Below are positions 10,257 through 18,048 of a DNA stretch of 64,000 nt, one piece after another (position 1 is the stretch's first letter; each line of letters opens with the position of its first letter). The translations under genes and the position numbers were made by a program. Source of the DNA: an uncultured Shimia sp. (GTDB lineage Bacteria; Pseudomonadota; Alphaproteobacteria; Rhodobacterales; Rhodobacteraceae). The notes beneath the pieces were generated by a model that was given only the letters and a program-made list of their open reading frames with translations, had not been told where the DNA came from and did not search any database. The DNA lies in assembly GCA_937897325.1 (NCBI GenBank), contig CALCOY010000063.1:25385-89384 (forward strand), in the 5' to 3' direction.

Positions 10257-10544
10257 ATGTTTAGAGCAATCGCAATATTTCTCCTGTTGAATTCCGCGGT
10301 TTTTGCGGATGTTACGGGGCCCGGTGGCAAGACGGTGGAGTGTTATTGTACAGACAAGACGGGCAGCCGGATTGAGCTGGGCGAAACCATTTGCCTGCAG
10401 GTCGACGGGCGCATGTTCATGGCGCAATGCCAGATGTCACTGAATTCACCCATGTGGCGCGAGGTGCAGGAGGGCTGTCTCAGTTCATCGCTGGGCAGCG
10501 GCCACCAGTTTCTCCAATCGCGCGCGATTGACCCCAAAATCTGA
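10257..10544 (+). CDS. Small secreted cysteine-containing protein
   Basis: A 95-residue hypothetical protein divergent from prfA. The ATG at 10257 gives a clear signal peptide ([17 protein letters not shown]) and a mature part of about 78 residues with four cysteines (CYC, C and C), suggesting disulphides or metal binding in the periplasm. An upstream in-frame extension to 10167 would destroy the signal and is rejected. Its last 60 bases overlap the 3' end of the convergent DUF1499 gene, so one of the two 3' ends could be less certain. No function is assigned. Confidence 0.6.
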   Translation: MFRAIAIFLLLNSAVFADVTGPGGKTVECYCTDKTGSRIELGETICLQVDGRMFMAQCQMSLNSPMWREVQEGCLSSSLGSGHQFLQSRAIDPKI

Positions 10545-10898
10545 ACGGCCAAAGCGCAGGCGGGCATGCATGCGTATCTCTCCGTCCCGCAGTTCAACCG
10601 TCGTGAAATCGGGAAATCCGAAGACGAACGAACGGGTCATATAGGTGATCCGGCCGTCGTCCACCGACCCGGCGACAGGCGTGGTGCGCGGCAAGGCGCG
10701 GGCAGTTTCGTCGATGCGTGCCAGCGTCGCAGCGTCGGCTTCGACCACCCTGATGGCGCCGCCTTCGCGGTCTTCGTTCTGGGTCGCCTCCACTGGCTGA
10801 TGCCACTTCGAAGGCTCTGTCGGGGCAAGTCGGAAGTAAAGCATCGCGCCCACGACAACGATTAGAAGAAGCCAGCCCAGCATGCTATTCCACCTCAT
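10485..10898 (-). CDS. DUF1499 domain protein, membrane-anchored
   Basis: A 137-residue protein with one N-terminal membrane segment (about residues 6-24, GWLLLIVVVGAMLYF) followed by a DUF1499-like domain including ITYMTRSFVFGFPDFTTVEL and a C-terminal [17 protein letters not shown] segment. Function is unknown. In other bacteria the domain is found in small envelope-associated proteins. The 3' end overlaps the convergent small secreted protein. The ureohydrolase operon lies just downstream on the same strand, 28 bases past the stop of that operon, and need not be co-transcribed. Confidence 0.75.
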   Translation of the reverse strand: MRWNSMLGWLLLIVVVGAMLYFRLAPTEPSKWHQPVEATQNEDREGGAIRVVEADAATLARIDETARALPRTTPVAGSVDDGRITYMTRSFVFGFPDFTTVELRDGEIRMHARLRFGRSDFGVNRARLEKLVAAAQR

Positions 10899-10926
10899 TT
10901 TTTTCTTGTGCTCTGTCTATCGGGGG

Positions 10927-11880
10927 TCAGCGGTATGCGACCCCTGGAAAGACACATAAGAGTTCATAAAGAATATTCGCCCCCGTCAGCGCAGTATTGC
11001 CGGAAGGATCGTAGGGCGGTGAAACCTCGACCAGATCGCAGCCTACGATGTTGAGCCCTCGCAGCCCCCGGATCAATTGTAGAGCCTGGGGTGTAGTCAG
11101 TCCGCCAATCTCTGGCGTGCCGGTGCCGGGGGCATAAGCGGGATCAAGACTGTCAATGTCGAACGTGACATAGGTCGGCGTCTCTTGCCCGATGTCGCGA
11201 CGGATCTCACCGCCGAGCGTATCCAGCGGGCGGTGCCATAAATCAGCTGCCAGCCACTGCTGAAAGCCCCAAGCGGCGGCCTCTTTGAAGTCATCCGCCG
11301 TGTAACCCGTACCGCGCAGGCCGATTTGATAGGTTTTCTGAGGGTTGATCAGCCCTTCTTCATGGGCACGGCGAAAGACAGTGCCATGTGTTTCCCGCTC
11401 GCCGAACATATGTTCATTGACGTCGGCATGGGCATCAACATGCACCAAGGCCAACGGCCCATGCTTTTCAGCGGCCGCGCGCAAGATGGGCAGTGTGATC
11501 GAATGGTCCCCCCCTATGGTCATCGGGCGCACGTCATGAGCAATGATCGCTTTGTAGCTGTCACGTATGATCGTCAGCGTGTCCGACAGCGAAAAGGTGT
11601 TGATCGCCATGTCACCTACATCCGCCACTTGAAGGGTGTCAAAAGGGGCGGCCCCTGTCTGGACGTTATAAGGCCGGATCATCGCGGATTCCGCGCGCAC
11701 CTGCTTTGGCCCGAAGCGCGTGCCCGAGCGCCAGGATGTGCCGATATCCGTAGGAACACCGACAACGGCCACATCGAGCCCACCCAGATCGTTTGCCTGA
11801 GGCAAGCGCATGAAGGTGTTCGGCCCCGAAAAACGCGCGAGGTCATTACCGCTGATCGGTTGGTTCTTAGGCACCGTCAC
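10927..11880 (-). CDS. Guanidinobutyrase-like ureohydrolase
   Basis: Mn-dependent ureohydrolase of the arginase/agmatinase superfamily, expected to release urea from a guanidino compound. The 317 residues carry the metal motifs GGDHS, HVDAHADVNEHMFGE and SFDIDSLDPAYAPGTG-like text (here TFDID). The NEHMFGE...HGTVFRRA segment and the ending GANILYELLCVFPG resemble Pseudomonas 4-guanidinobutyrase (GbuA) more than agmatinase; this is from memory. The start is GTG (MTVPKNQ), overlapping the preceding agmatinase gene by 14 bases. It is the last gene of a three-gene operon. Confidence 0.82.
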   Translation of the reverse strand: MTVPKNQPISGNDLARFSGPNTFMRLPQANDLGGLDVAVVGVPTDIGTSWRSGTRFGPKQVRAESAMIRPYNVQTGAAPFDTLQVADVGDMAINTFSLSDTLTIIRDSYKAIIAHDVRPMTIGGDHSITLPILRAAAEKHGPLALVHVDAHADVNEHMFGERETHGTVFRRAHEEGLINPQKTYQIGLRGTGYTADDFKEAAAWGFQQWLAADLWHRPLDTLGGEIRRDIGQETPTYVTFDIDSLDPAYAPGTGTPEIGGLTTPQALQLIRGLRGLNIVGCDLVEVSPPYDPSGNTALTGANILYELLCVFPGVAYR

Positions 11881-12835
11881 GCATCCTCCAGCCGAGAAGG
11901 CAGCAGATTTCAGTGGCGACATGGGCACCCGCGACGGCCGTGGCCCCGGTCGTGTCGAAGGGGGGTGATACCTCCACAACATCGCCGCCCATGATATTGA
12001 TGCCAGCGAGGCCGCGCAGGATCGCAGCCGCTTGCCCGCTGGAAAGTCCGCCCCAAACCGGCGTGCCCGTGCCGGGGGCAAAGGCCGGATCCAGCCCGTC
12101 AATGTCAAAACTGAGATAGACAGGGTTTTGCCCAACGATCTCTTTGGCGCGCGAGACAACCATGTCAGGGCCGATCCTGTGCACCTCTGCTGCGTCGATG
12201 ATATTGACGCCAAGAGTATCGGCGTTTGTTGTGCGGATGCCGATCTGAACAGAGGTTGCAGGATCCACGATGCCGGACTTCACCGCCTTGTAGAACATGG
12301 TGCCGTGGTCGATCCGCTCCATGTCGTCGTCCGGCCAGGTGTCAGTATGCGCGTCGATCTGGATGAGGCTCATGGGTCCATACTTTTCGGCATAGGCACG
12401 CAGGATTGGAAAGCTGATGTAATGATCACCTCCGAGCACTACGCTGGCGGCCCCTATTCCAAGAATGGATGATATATGCGCGGTAAGTGCCTGCGGGAAT
12501 TCAGAAATCTTGGCGTAGTCGAAAGGCAGATCGCCGTAGTCCACGAGCACCCGCTCGCTCAGGACGTCAAAGGGCCAACCGTAGGGCGGATCGGGTGCCT
12601 GCAGACTAGAGGCTTCTCGGATCGCGCGGGGACCTAGGCGCGTGCCGGGGCGGTTCGTTACCGCCTGATCGAAGGGCACACCGGTGATGGCGATGTCCAC
12701 GCCGGTCAGATCCTTGGTGTAGCGGCGGCGCAGAAAGGATGTTGCGCCTGCAAACGTCAACTCAAACGATGGGCCACGCGGATCATCGCGTGTAAAGGCG
12801 TGATCCATCTGGGTCTTGGCATCTTCCAGCGCCAT
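11867..12835 (-). CDS. speB: Agmatinase
   Basis: Ureohydrolase converting agmatine to putrescine and urea. The 322 residues have GGDHYISFPI, QIDAHTDTWPDDD and SFDIDGLDPAFAPGTG, the metal-binding motifs of the family. The DHGTMFYKAVKSGIVDP...VQIGIRT stretch matches E. coli-type SpeB. It is a diverged paralogue of the next gene, so the operon has two ureohydrolases of presumably different substrate. The ATG touches the stop of the upstream M20 gene, indicating coupling. No arginine decarboxylase is in the window. Confidence 0.88.
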   Translation of the reverse strand: MALEDAKTQMDHAFTRDDPRGPSFELTFAGATSFLRRRYTKDLTGVDIAITGVPFDQAVTNRPGTRLGPRAIREASSLQAPDPPYGWPFDVLSERVLVDYGDLPFDYAKISEFPQALTAHISSILGIGAASVVLGGDHYISFPILRAYAEKYGPMSLIQIDAHTDTWPDDDMERIDHGTMFYKAVKSGIVDPATSVQIGIRTTNADTLGVNIIDAAEVHRIGPDMVVSRAKEIVGQNPVYLSFDIDGLDPAFAPGTGTPVWGGLSSGQAAAILRGLAGINIMGGDVVEVSPPFDTTGATAVAGAHVATEICCLLGWRMRDGA

Positions 12836-14001
12836 CAGCGGGCGACGGGCTGCGCCGTCTCCACCAGACGCGCAAAGAATGAGGCACCGATGGGCCCGAT
12901 CTCATCGTTGAAGTTGTATTCCGGGTGATGCAGCCCCGCCCCGGGCCCTGCGCCAAGAAACAGATAGGACCCGGGCCGCGCTTCGAGCATATAGGCGAAG
13001 TCTTCGGCCCCAGTGACCTTCTCCACGTCGTCCGTTACCGCAGCCGCCCCCACCAGATCCCGCGCCACATTGGCTGCAAAGGCGGTTTGTTTTGGCGTGT
13101 TCACCGTGGCCGGGTAGTGATCGACAAGGTCCAACCGAGCCTCCACACCATAAGCTGTCGCCTGCCCTTCGATGATTTCGGCCATCCGCTTTTTGACCAT
13201 GTCCGCCACGTCTTTTTCGAAGGTGCGGATCGTCCCGTTAATCATCGCTGTCGACGGGATCACGTTATCGACTGTCCCGGTATGGATCTGAGTGACGGAA
13301 ACGACCAGATCCTGCTGGGTATTGTGGTTTCGGCTGACGATGGTTTGGATCGCCTGGACCATACCGCAGGCAGCGACAACCGGATCTGCGGTGTCATGTG
13401 GCATCGCCCCATGCCCACCGCGACCATCAATATGCACCGTGAACGTGCCAACGGCTGCCATGATCGGACCGGGGGTCGTGAAAAACTGGCCAAACTCCAA
13501 ACCCGGCACGTTGTGGATCGCGTAAACTTCGCCAATGTCGAAACGGTCCATAATCCCTTCCTCGACCATGACACCCGCGCCGCCACCATTTTCCTCGGCC
13601 GGTTGAAAGATCAGCGCGACCTTACCCTTGAAATTGCGGGTCTCTGCCAGGTACTTCGCAGCCCCAAGCAACATCGCCGTGTGTCCGTCATGGCCGCAGG
13701 CATGCATCTTCCCCTCGTGTTGGCTTTTGTAGTCGCGTTCCGTCAGTTCGGTGATGGGAAGCCCGTCGAAATCAGCACGCAGACCGATCGTCGGCCCCTC
13801 ACCCTGTCCTTCGACAATGGCAACAAGACCGGTTTGGGCGATGCCTTCGTGAATTTCATCCACGCCGATCTCTTTCAGCCGCTCGGCGATGAAGGTCGCG
13901 GTTTTTGGGCAGTCAAAGCTCAGTTCCGGGATCTGATGCAGCGCTTGCCGCCACTTCGTGATCTCGGGGCCGAATTCGCCGATGCGGTTGATGATCGCCA
14001 T
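12835..14001 (-). CDS. M20-family amidohydrolase (hippurate hydrolase-like)
   Basis: Zinc-dependent amidohydrolase of the M20D group, which cleaves N-acyl or related amide bonds. With start ATG 14001 (MAIINRIGEFG) it has 388 residues. The metal-site segments HACGHDGHTAMLLGAAKYL and PAEENGGGA and the dimerisation-domain text GRGGHGAMPH are present. A frame extending to 14382 runs antiparallel over mazG and is rejected. It heads an operon with agmatinase and guanidinobutyrase-like genes, so a role in releasing an acylated polyamine or arginine derivative is possible, but this is inferred from context only. Confidence 0.85.
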   Translation of the reverse strand: MAIINRIGEFGPEITKWRQALHQIPELSFDCPKTATFIAERLKEIGVDEIHEGIAQTGLVAIVEGQGEGPTIGLRADFDGLPITELTERDYKSQHEGKMHACGHDGHTAMLLGAAKYLAETRNFKGKVALIFQPAEENGGGAGVMVEEGIMDRFDIGEVYAIHNVPGLEFGQFFTTPGPIMAAVGTFTVHIDGRGGHGAMPHDTADPVVAACGMVQAIQTIVSRNHNTQQDLVVSVTQIHTGTVDNVIPSTAMINGTIRTFEKDVADMVKKRMAEIIEGQATAYGVEARLDLVDHYPATVNTPKQTAFAANVARDLVGAAAVTDDVEKVTGAEDFAYMLEARPGSYLFLGAGPGAGLHHPEYNFNDEIGPIGASFFARLVETAQPVAR

Positions 14002-14064
14002 GTCTGGACTCCTCTGCCGGGGATGCGTCACATGCCACTCAATCGAAAAACGAGGGGGGCTGCA

Positions 14065-14889
14065 ATGGATGATCTGATCCACGATCGGGAGGCAGGCATC
14101 GAACGTCTGCTGGAAATCATGCAGCGCCTGCGCAATCCGCAGACGGGCTGCCCCTGGGATATCGAACAAACGTTTCAGACGATTGCACCATACACAATCG
14201 AGGAGGCCTACGAGGTCGCCGACGCCATCGAGCGCGGGAATTGGACAGAACTTGAGGGGGAGTTGGGGGATCTCTTGCTGCAAACGGTCTATCACACGGC
14301 GATTGGAGAAGAGGCCGGCCATTTTTCGTTCAAGTCCGTTGTGACCGCGATTTCCGACAAGATGGTTGCGCGACATCCCCATGTCTTTGGCGATGACACG
14401 CGCGAGAAATCTGCCGATCAGCAGACCTTGGATTGGGAGACGATCAAGGCCGCCGAGCGCGCTGGCAAAGCGCAGGGCGGCGCGCTCGACGGTGTTGCAA
14501 CGAACCTGCCAGCGCTATTGCGCGCGGTAAAGCTGCAAAAGCGCGCGGCGCGGGTGGGCTTTGACTGGCCCTCGACCGATGAAGTGATCGATAAGATCGC
14601 TGAAGAAGCAGCCGAATTGGTCGAGGCACGAGATCGGCTGAGCCAGGACGAAATCACGGAAGAGTTTGGCGATCTGCTCTTTGTCATGGCAAACCTTGCG
14701 CGGCATCTGAAGATCGACCCGGAAGAGGCCTTGCGCAAAACCAACGCCAAATTCACGCGGCGCTTCGAGGCGGTCGAGGCACGACTGGCCGCACGCGGGA
14801 GGCAACCCGAGGAGAGTGATCTGGCGGAAATGGACGCGCTTTGGGATGCGGTGAAAGCCGATGAAAAGGCTAGTCAGGGTAGCAACTGA
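14065..14889 (+). CDS. mazG: Nucleoside triphosphate pyrophosphohydrolase MazG
   Basis: Housecleaning enzyme hydrolysing NTPs and dNTPs to monophosphates. The 274 residues contain two MazG domains. The first (about 15-120) has GCPWD, TIEEAYEVADAIE and ELGDLLLQ. The second (about 165-250) has EEAAELVEA and EFGDLLFVMANLARHL. ATG 14065 has a purine-rich binding site (GAGGGGGG) about six bases upstream. Longer in-frame extension to 12925 runs antiparallel through the M20 gene and is rejected. The 3' end overlaps the convergent next gene by 20 bases. Confidence 0.93.
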   Translation: MDDLIHDREAGIERLLEIMQRLRNPQTGCPWDIEQTFQTIAPYTIEEAYEVADAIERGNWTELEGELGDLLLQTVYHTAIGEEAGHFSFKSVVTAISDKMVARHPHVFGDDTREKSADQQTLDWETIKAAERAGKAQGGALDGVATNLPALLRAVKLQKRAARVGFDWPSTDEVIDKIAEEAAELVEARDRLSQDEITEEFGDLLFVMANLARHLKIDPEEALRKTNAKFTRRFEAVEARLAARGRQPEESDLAEMDALWDAVKADEKASQGSN

Positions 14890-15883
14890 CGCCCGATTTG
14901 CGGATGGGTGCAGTGTAGCTTCGACTGCGCGGGCCAGGTTCGTTCCATTGGCCAAAGTCTGGGCGACCATCTGCGACACGGTTGAAATCAAGGCTGACCG
15001 GGCCGCCGGATTTGCGCGGCCAGTCGCGGCAAGTGGTGACGAGCTGCTGTTCTAGCGACCAACGACCCGAGGTTAGAAAATCCTTGTACCCCGGCCATCC
15101 CGTCGATTGCGCCAGCCAGCAAAAATCCACGAGCCCCCGTTCCAGCACGAAGTCACAGACAAGCCCGCTGCCGTAGCCTCCTATCCGGTAACTTTGACCG
15201 GTCCGGGCCGTATGCTCGGCAAAGACAGCTGCGATCTGCTCGAAATAGGTACGTATGTAGGGCAGGATTGCCTCGGGCGGGGTCGCATTGGGCGGTGTCT
15301 GGAAGAACTCTGCGTAACGCGTCCGGTAGATCTCGTAGAACTCACGATGCTTGTCGAAGGGACCGCGTCCCATCCGCCCAGCCATCTCAGCGGCTTGCCC
15401 GCCTGAGATAGGCGCGCCTTTGTTGCGACCGTATTGCCAGCTTGCGCCTTTCAGCGCCTCATCCACACCATCGACCCCGAAATAGATCGCGCTGCCCGAA
15501 GGCTGGCCATTGGCAGCAGCAAGCTCCAGTGCCCGAGCGGCATCCTTGCGACCTCGGTCACCCTGCAAGAACGTCATGGGCCGGTCGTTATTGTGCTGGA
15601 ACACCACGGCGACACTGAACCCGTTGCGGATCAGAAAGTCCGTCTCGGGCGGGGTGAGCGTTTTGCAGGGGATCGTCTCGTTCGGGTGGTCATAGTAGCG
15701 GATGATCGTCTGGATGCCGAGGCGGATCAGTTCAAATTCAGCCGGGAAACCATTGCGATCCCCAAGATCGGTGATCGGGGCGGAAAAGTCCGCCGCGCGA
15801 AACTCGGGATGCGGGGTGCATTCGGGTGCGGCCACGGCAGGAAGGCCAACACAGAAGAGCAGAAAGGCAAAAAGACGATGCAT
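14870..15883 (-). CDS. Secreted DUF1906-like (glycoside-hydrolase-like) protein
   Basis: A 337-residue exported protein. A signal peptide MHRLFAFLLFCVGLPAVAA precedes a domain (about 35-290) that resembles the DUF1906/Rv2525c-like TIM-barrel group: IRYYDHPNET, VAVVFQHNND, SAIYFGVD and the late WLAQSTGWPGYKDF. Such proteins look like lysozyme-type glycoside hydrolases, but substrates are mostly unknown. The frame extends upstream to 16753, but that part is antiparallel to the nucleoside hydrolase gene and lacks character. It is divergent from the nucleoside hydrolase and convergent with mazG. Confidence 0.7.
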   Translation of the reverse strand: MHRLFAFLLFCVGLPAVAAPECTPHPEFRAADFSAPITDLGDRNGFPAEFELIRLGIQTIIRYYDHPNETIPCKTLTPPETDFLIRNGFSVAVVFQHNNDRPMTFLQGDRGRKDAARALELAAANGQPSGSAIYFGVDGVDEALKGASWQYGRNKGAPISGGQAAEMAGRMGRGPFDKHREFYEIYRTRYAEFFQTPPNATPPEAILPYIRTYFEQIAAVFAEHTARTGQSYRIGGYGSGLVCDFVLERGLVDFCWLAQSTGWPGYKDFLTSGRWSLEQQLVTTCRDWPRKSGGPVSLDFNRVADGRPDFGQWNEPGPRSRSYTAPIRKSGVSCYPD

Positions 15884-16024
15884 GAAATCGGTCCTGAAAT
15901 TGACGCGTCCAGCATCCCCGGCCTGACCCGCACCGGTCAAGCGGGAAGTTGCCGGCGCGCGCCTGTTGGCACCGTCCCGGCCCCATGATACGCGAGCGCA
16001 TCGCCGCAACATCGAAGGCCCCAC

Positions 16025-16966
16025 ATGCCCCCACGCAAGATCATCATCGATACCGATCCTGGACAGGATGACGCTGTTGCGATCCTTCTTGCACTGGCGA
16101 GCCCGGATGAGATTGAGGTTCTGGGCATCACCGCAGTCGCCGGGAATGTACCCCTGCATCTGACGGCGAAGAACGCCCGGATCGTCTGCGAATTGGCCGG
16201 AAGGCCAGACGTCAAAGTGTATGCGGGCTGTGACCGACCGCTCGATCGGGAACTGGTTACGGCAGAACATGTGCATGGCAAGACGGGGTTGGATGGCCCG
16301 GTTTTGCCGGATCCGACGATGCCGTTGCAAGACGCGCATGCGGTCGAATTCATCATTGAGACACTGCGAAATGAGCCAGGTGGAACGGTCACGCTGTGCC
16401 CGCTTGGACCGCTCACAAATATCGCCACAGCCCTGACCCGCGCGCCTGATATCGCAGACAAAATCCAGCAAATCGTGTTGATGGGCGGGGCCTATTTCGA
16501 AGTGGGCAACATCACACCTACGGCGGAGTTCAATATCTACGTCGATCCAAAAGCCGCTGATATCGTTATGAAAAGCGCCGTTGATATCGTTATTATGCCG
16601 CTGGATGTCACGCATAAGGCGCTCGTTACAAAGCCGCGCAACGATGCATTTCGGGCGCTTGGCAATGCCGCCGGTGTTGCAGCAGCCGAGATGACCGATT
16701 TCTTCGAACGTTTCGACAAGGAGAAATACGGCAGCGCCGGGGCGCCATTGCACGACCCTTGCGTGACGGCCTACCTGATCCGGTCAGAGATCTTTTCGGG
16801 CCGGACGGTGAACGTGGAGGTCGAGACGACCTCGAACCTGACGATGGGCATGACGGTCGCCGATTGGTGGGGTGTCACTGACCGAGCACCCAATGCAACC
16901 TTCATCGGGGATCTCGACGCGGACGCCTTCTTTGATCTGCTGACCGAAAGGCTGGGTCGGTTATGA
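16025..16966 (+). CDS. Inosine/uridine-preferring nucleoside hydrolase
   Basis: Hydrolyses the N-glycosidic bond of ribonucleosides to base plus ribose in nucleoside salvage. The 313 residues begin MPPRKIIIDTDPGQDDAVAILL, containing the family calcium-binding DTDPGxDD motif. The metal/ribose-binding segment NITPTAEFNIYVDPKAA and the late HDPCVTAYLI active-site region are also present. It overlaps the following acetyltransferase gene in an ATGA, so they form an operon. Exact nucleoside preference cannot be told from sequence. Confidence 0.92.
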   Translation: MPPRKIIIDTDPGQDDAVAILLALASPDEIEVLGITAVAGNVPLHLTAKNARIVCELAGRPDVKVYAGCDRPLDRELVTAEHVHGKTGLDGPVLPDPTMPLQDAHAVEFIIETLRNEPGGTVTLCPLGPLTNIATALTRAPDIADKIQQIVLMGGAYFEVGNITPTAEFNIYVDPKAADIVMKSAVDIVIMPLDVTHKALVTKPRNDAFRALGNAAGVAAAEMTDFFERFDKEKYGSAGAPLHDPCVTAYLIRSEIFSGRTVNVEVETTSNLTMGMTVADWWGVTDRAPNATFIGDLDADAFFDLLTERLGRL

Positions 16967-17412
16967 GTGCGCAGCTTACCCTGGCCAAAGCCGAACACGC
17001 GGCCGTCCTGATGCCACTTGTCACGGCCTTTCATACTGAAGAAGGGTTGGAGACAACCGAGGAAAGCCGGGCAGCCGCCATCTCGCCGCTGCTCGAAGGC
17101 TCGCCCCTTGGGGTGGTCTACCTCGTCGGTCCGGCCAAAGCGCCCATCGGATACATTGTGATCTGCTTTGGTTGGTCCATCGAATTCGGCGGCATGGATG
17201 GTTTCGTGGACGAACTCTACATCCGGCCCGGCGTGCGCAAACGCGGGATCGCGGGTGAAGTGTTGCACAGCCTGCCGCTTGCCTTGGCAAAGGGAGGCCT
17301 GCGGGCCCTGCACCTGGAAGTCAGCACTGAAAACGATGCTGCCCAGCGTCTATATGCGCGCAGCGGATTTCGCCTGCGCGACAAGTATCAGTTGATGACC
17401 CGCCCGCTCTAG
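16963..17412 (+). CDS. GNAT-family N-acetyltransferase
   Basis: A 149-residue acetyl-CoA-dependent acyltransferase of unknown substrate. The central DELYIRPGVRKRGIAGEVL segment carries the R/Q-x-x-G-x-G/A acetyl-CoA pyrophosphate loop (here RKRGIAG), and ALHLEVSTENDAAQRLYARSGF is the usual C-terminal GNAT motif. It starts by ATGA overlap with the nucleoside hydrolase and its stop overlaps the convergent CBS gene by four bases. Confidence 0.88.
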   Translation: MSAQLTLAKAEHAAVLMPLVTAFHTEEGLETTEESRAAAISPLLEGSPLGVVYLVGPAKAPIGYIVICFGWSIEFGGMDGFVDELYIRPGVRKRGIAGEVLHSLPLALAKGGLRALHLEVSTENDAAQRLYARSGFRLRDKYQLMTRPL

Positions 17413-17945
17413 AGCGAGCGTACGACCAGTATCATCAGAAGGGTATAAAGCCCGATACCACCGCCGATCAGCCAGACGGCATAATTGCGCCCGATTGAGG
17501 CCTTTGCCATTTGCGTGGCCTGATACACAAGGTCCGGCCAAGTGTAGCTGACGAAATCGCCTTGGGTGAAAACAGCCTTGATGCGGCCCTGATCATCGAC
17601 GACGGGCAGACGGCGGAACCGGTCATTCGACATAATCCGCAACCAGTCCACCACATCGTCGGTTTCCCTCGCCACGCGAGGATCGTGCGTCATGATCTGG
17701 GTCAGCTTGGTCGATTTGGGATCAAGCCCCTGATGCACGAGCTTGCGCATGATGTCCCGTTCGGTCATGACGCCGATCACCTTGTCGTCGGTGTCGACCA
17801 CCACAACAGATCCGAAATTCTTGGCGCACATCGCGTCAACGGCTTCCGAGACCGTCGCATCCGGCGGAAAGGTCAGAGGTTTGGGCTTGTTGGTGAATTC
17901 AGGGCGGTCGCGAAGCTGCATCCCGACATAATTGGACGTGGCCAT
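17409..17945 (-). CDS. CBS-domain protein with C-terminal membrane segment
   Basis: A 178-residue protein with two CBS motifs (about residues 20-80 and 85-145), forming one Bateman module that probably binds an adenosyl ligand. Recognisable pieces are VSEAVDAMCAKNFGSVVVVD, VIGVMTERDIMRKL, and FRRLPVVDDQGRIKAVFTQGD. A hydrophobic C-terminal span (WLIGGGIGLYTLLMILVV) suggests membrane anchoring, which is unusual for a stand-alone CBS pair. Start ATG 17945 (MATSNYVG) is chosen. The upstream extension has no family character. What it regulates is unknown. Confidence 0.83.
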   Translation of the reverse strand: MATSNYVGMQLRDRPEFTNKPKPLTFPPDATVSEAVDAMCAKNFGSVVVVDTDDKVIGVMTERDIMRKLVHQGLDPKSTKLTQIMTHDPRVARETDDVVDWLRIMSNDRFRRLPVVDDQGRIKAVFTQGDFVSYTWPDLVYQATQMAKASIGRNYAVWLIGGGIGLYTLLMILVVRSL

Positions 17946-18048
17946 GGTTTTTCTCCATCCGAGTAGTAAGAGATAAACCATAGCGCGCGCGGCGGGATTC
18001 CAAGGGGATGCGCTGGTACCCCGATCCTCACCGGCCTATATCTGGGGC

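Noticed and set aside
12925..14064. N-terminal extension of mazG
   Set aside because: The frame stays open because it is antiparallel to the M20 gene. The MazG domain starts after ATG 14065, which has a ribosome-binding site.
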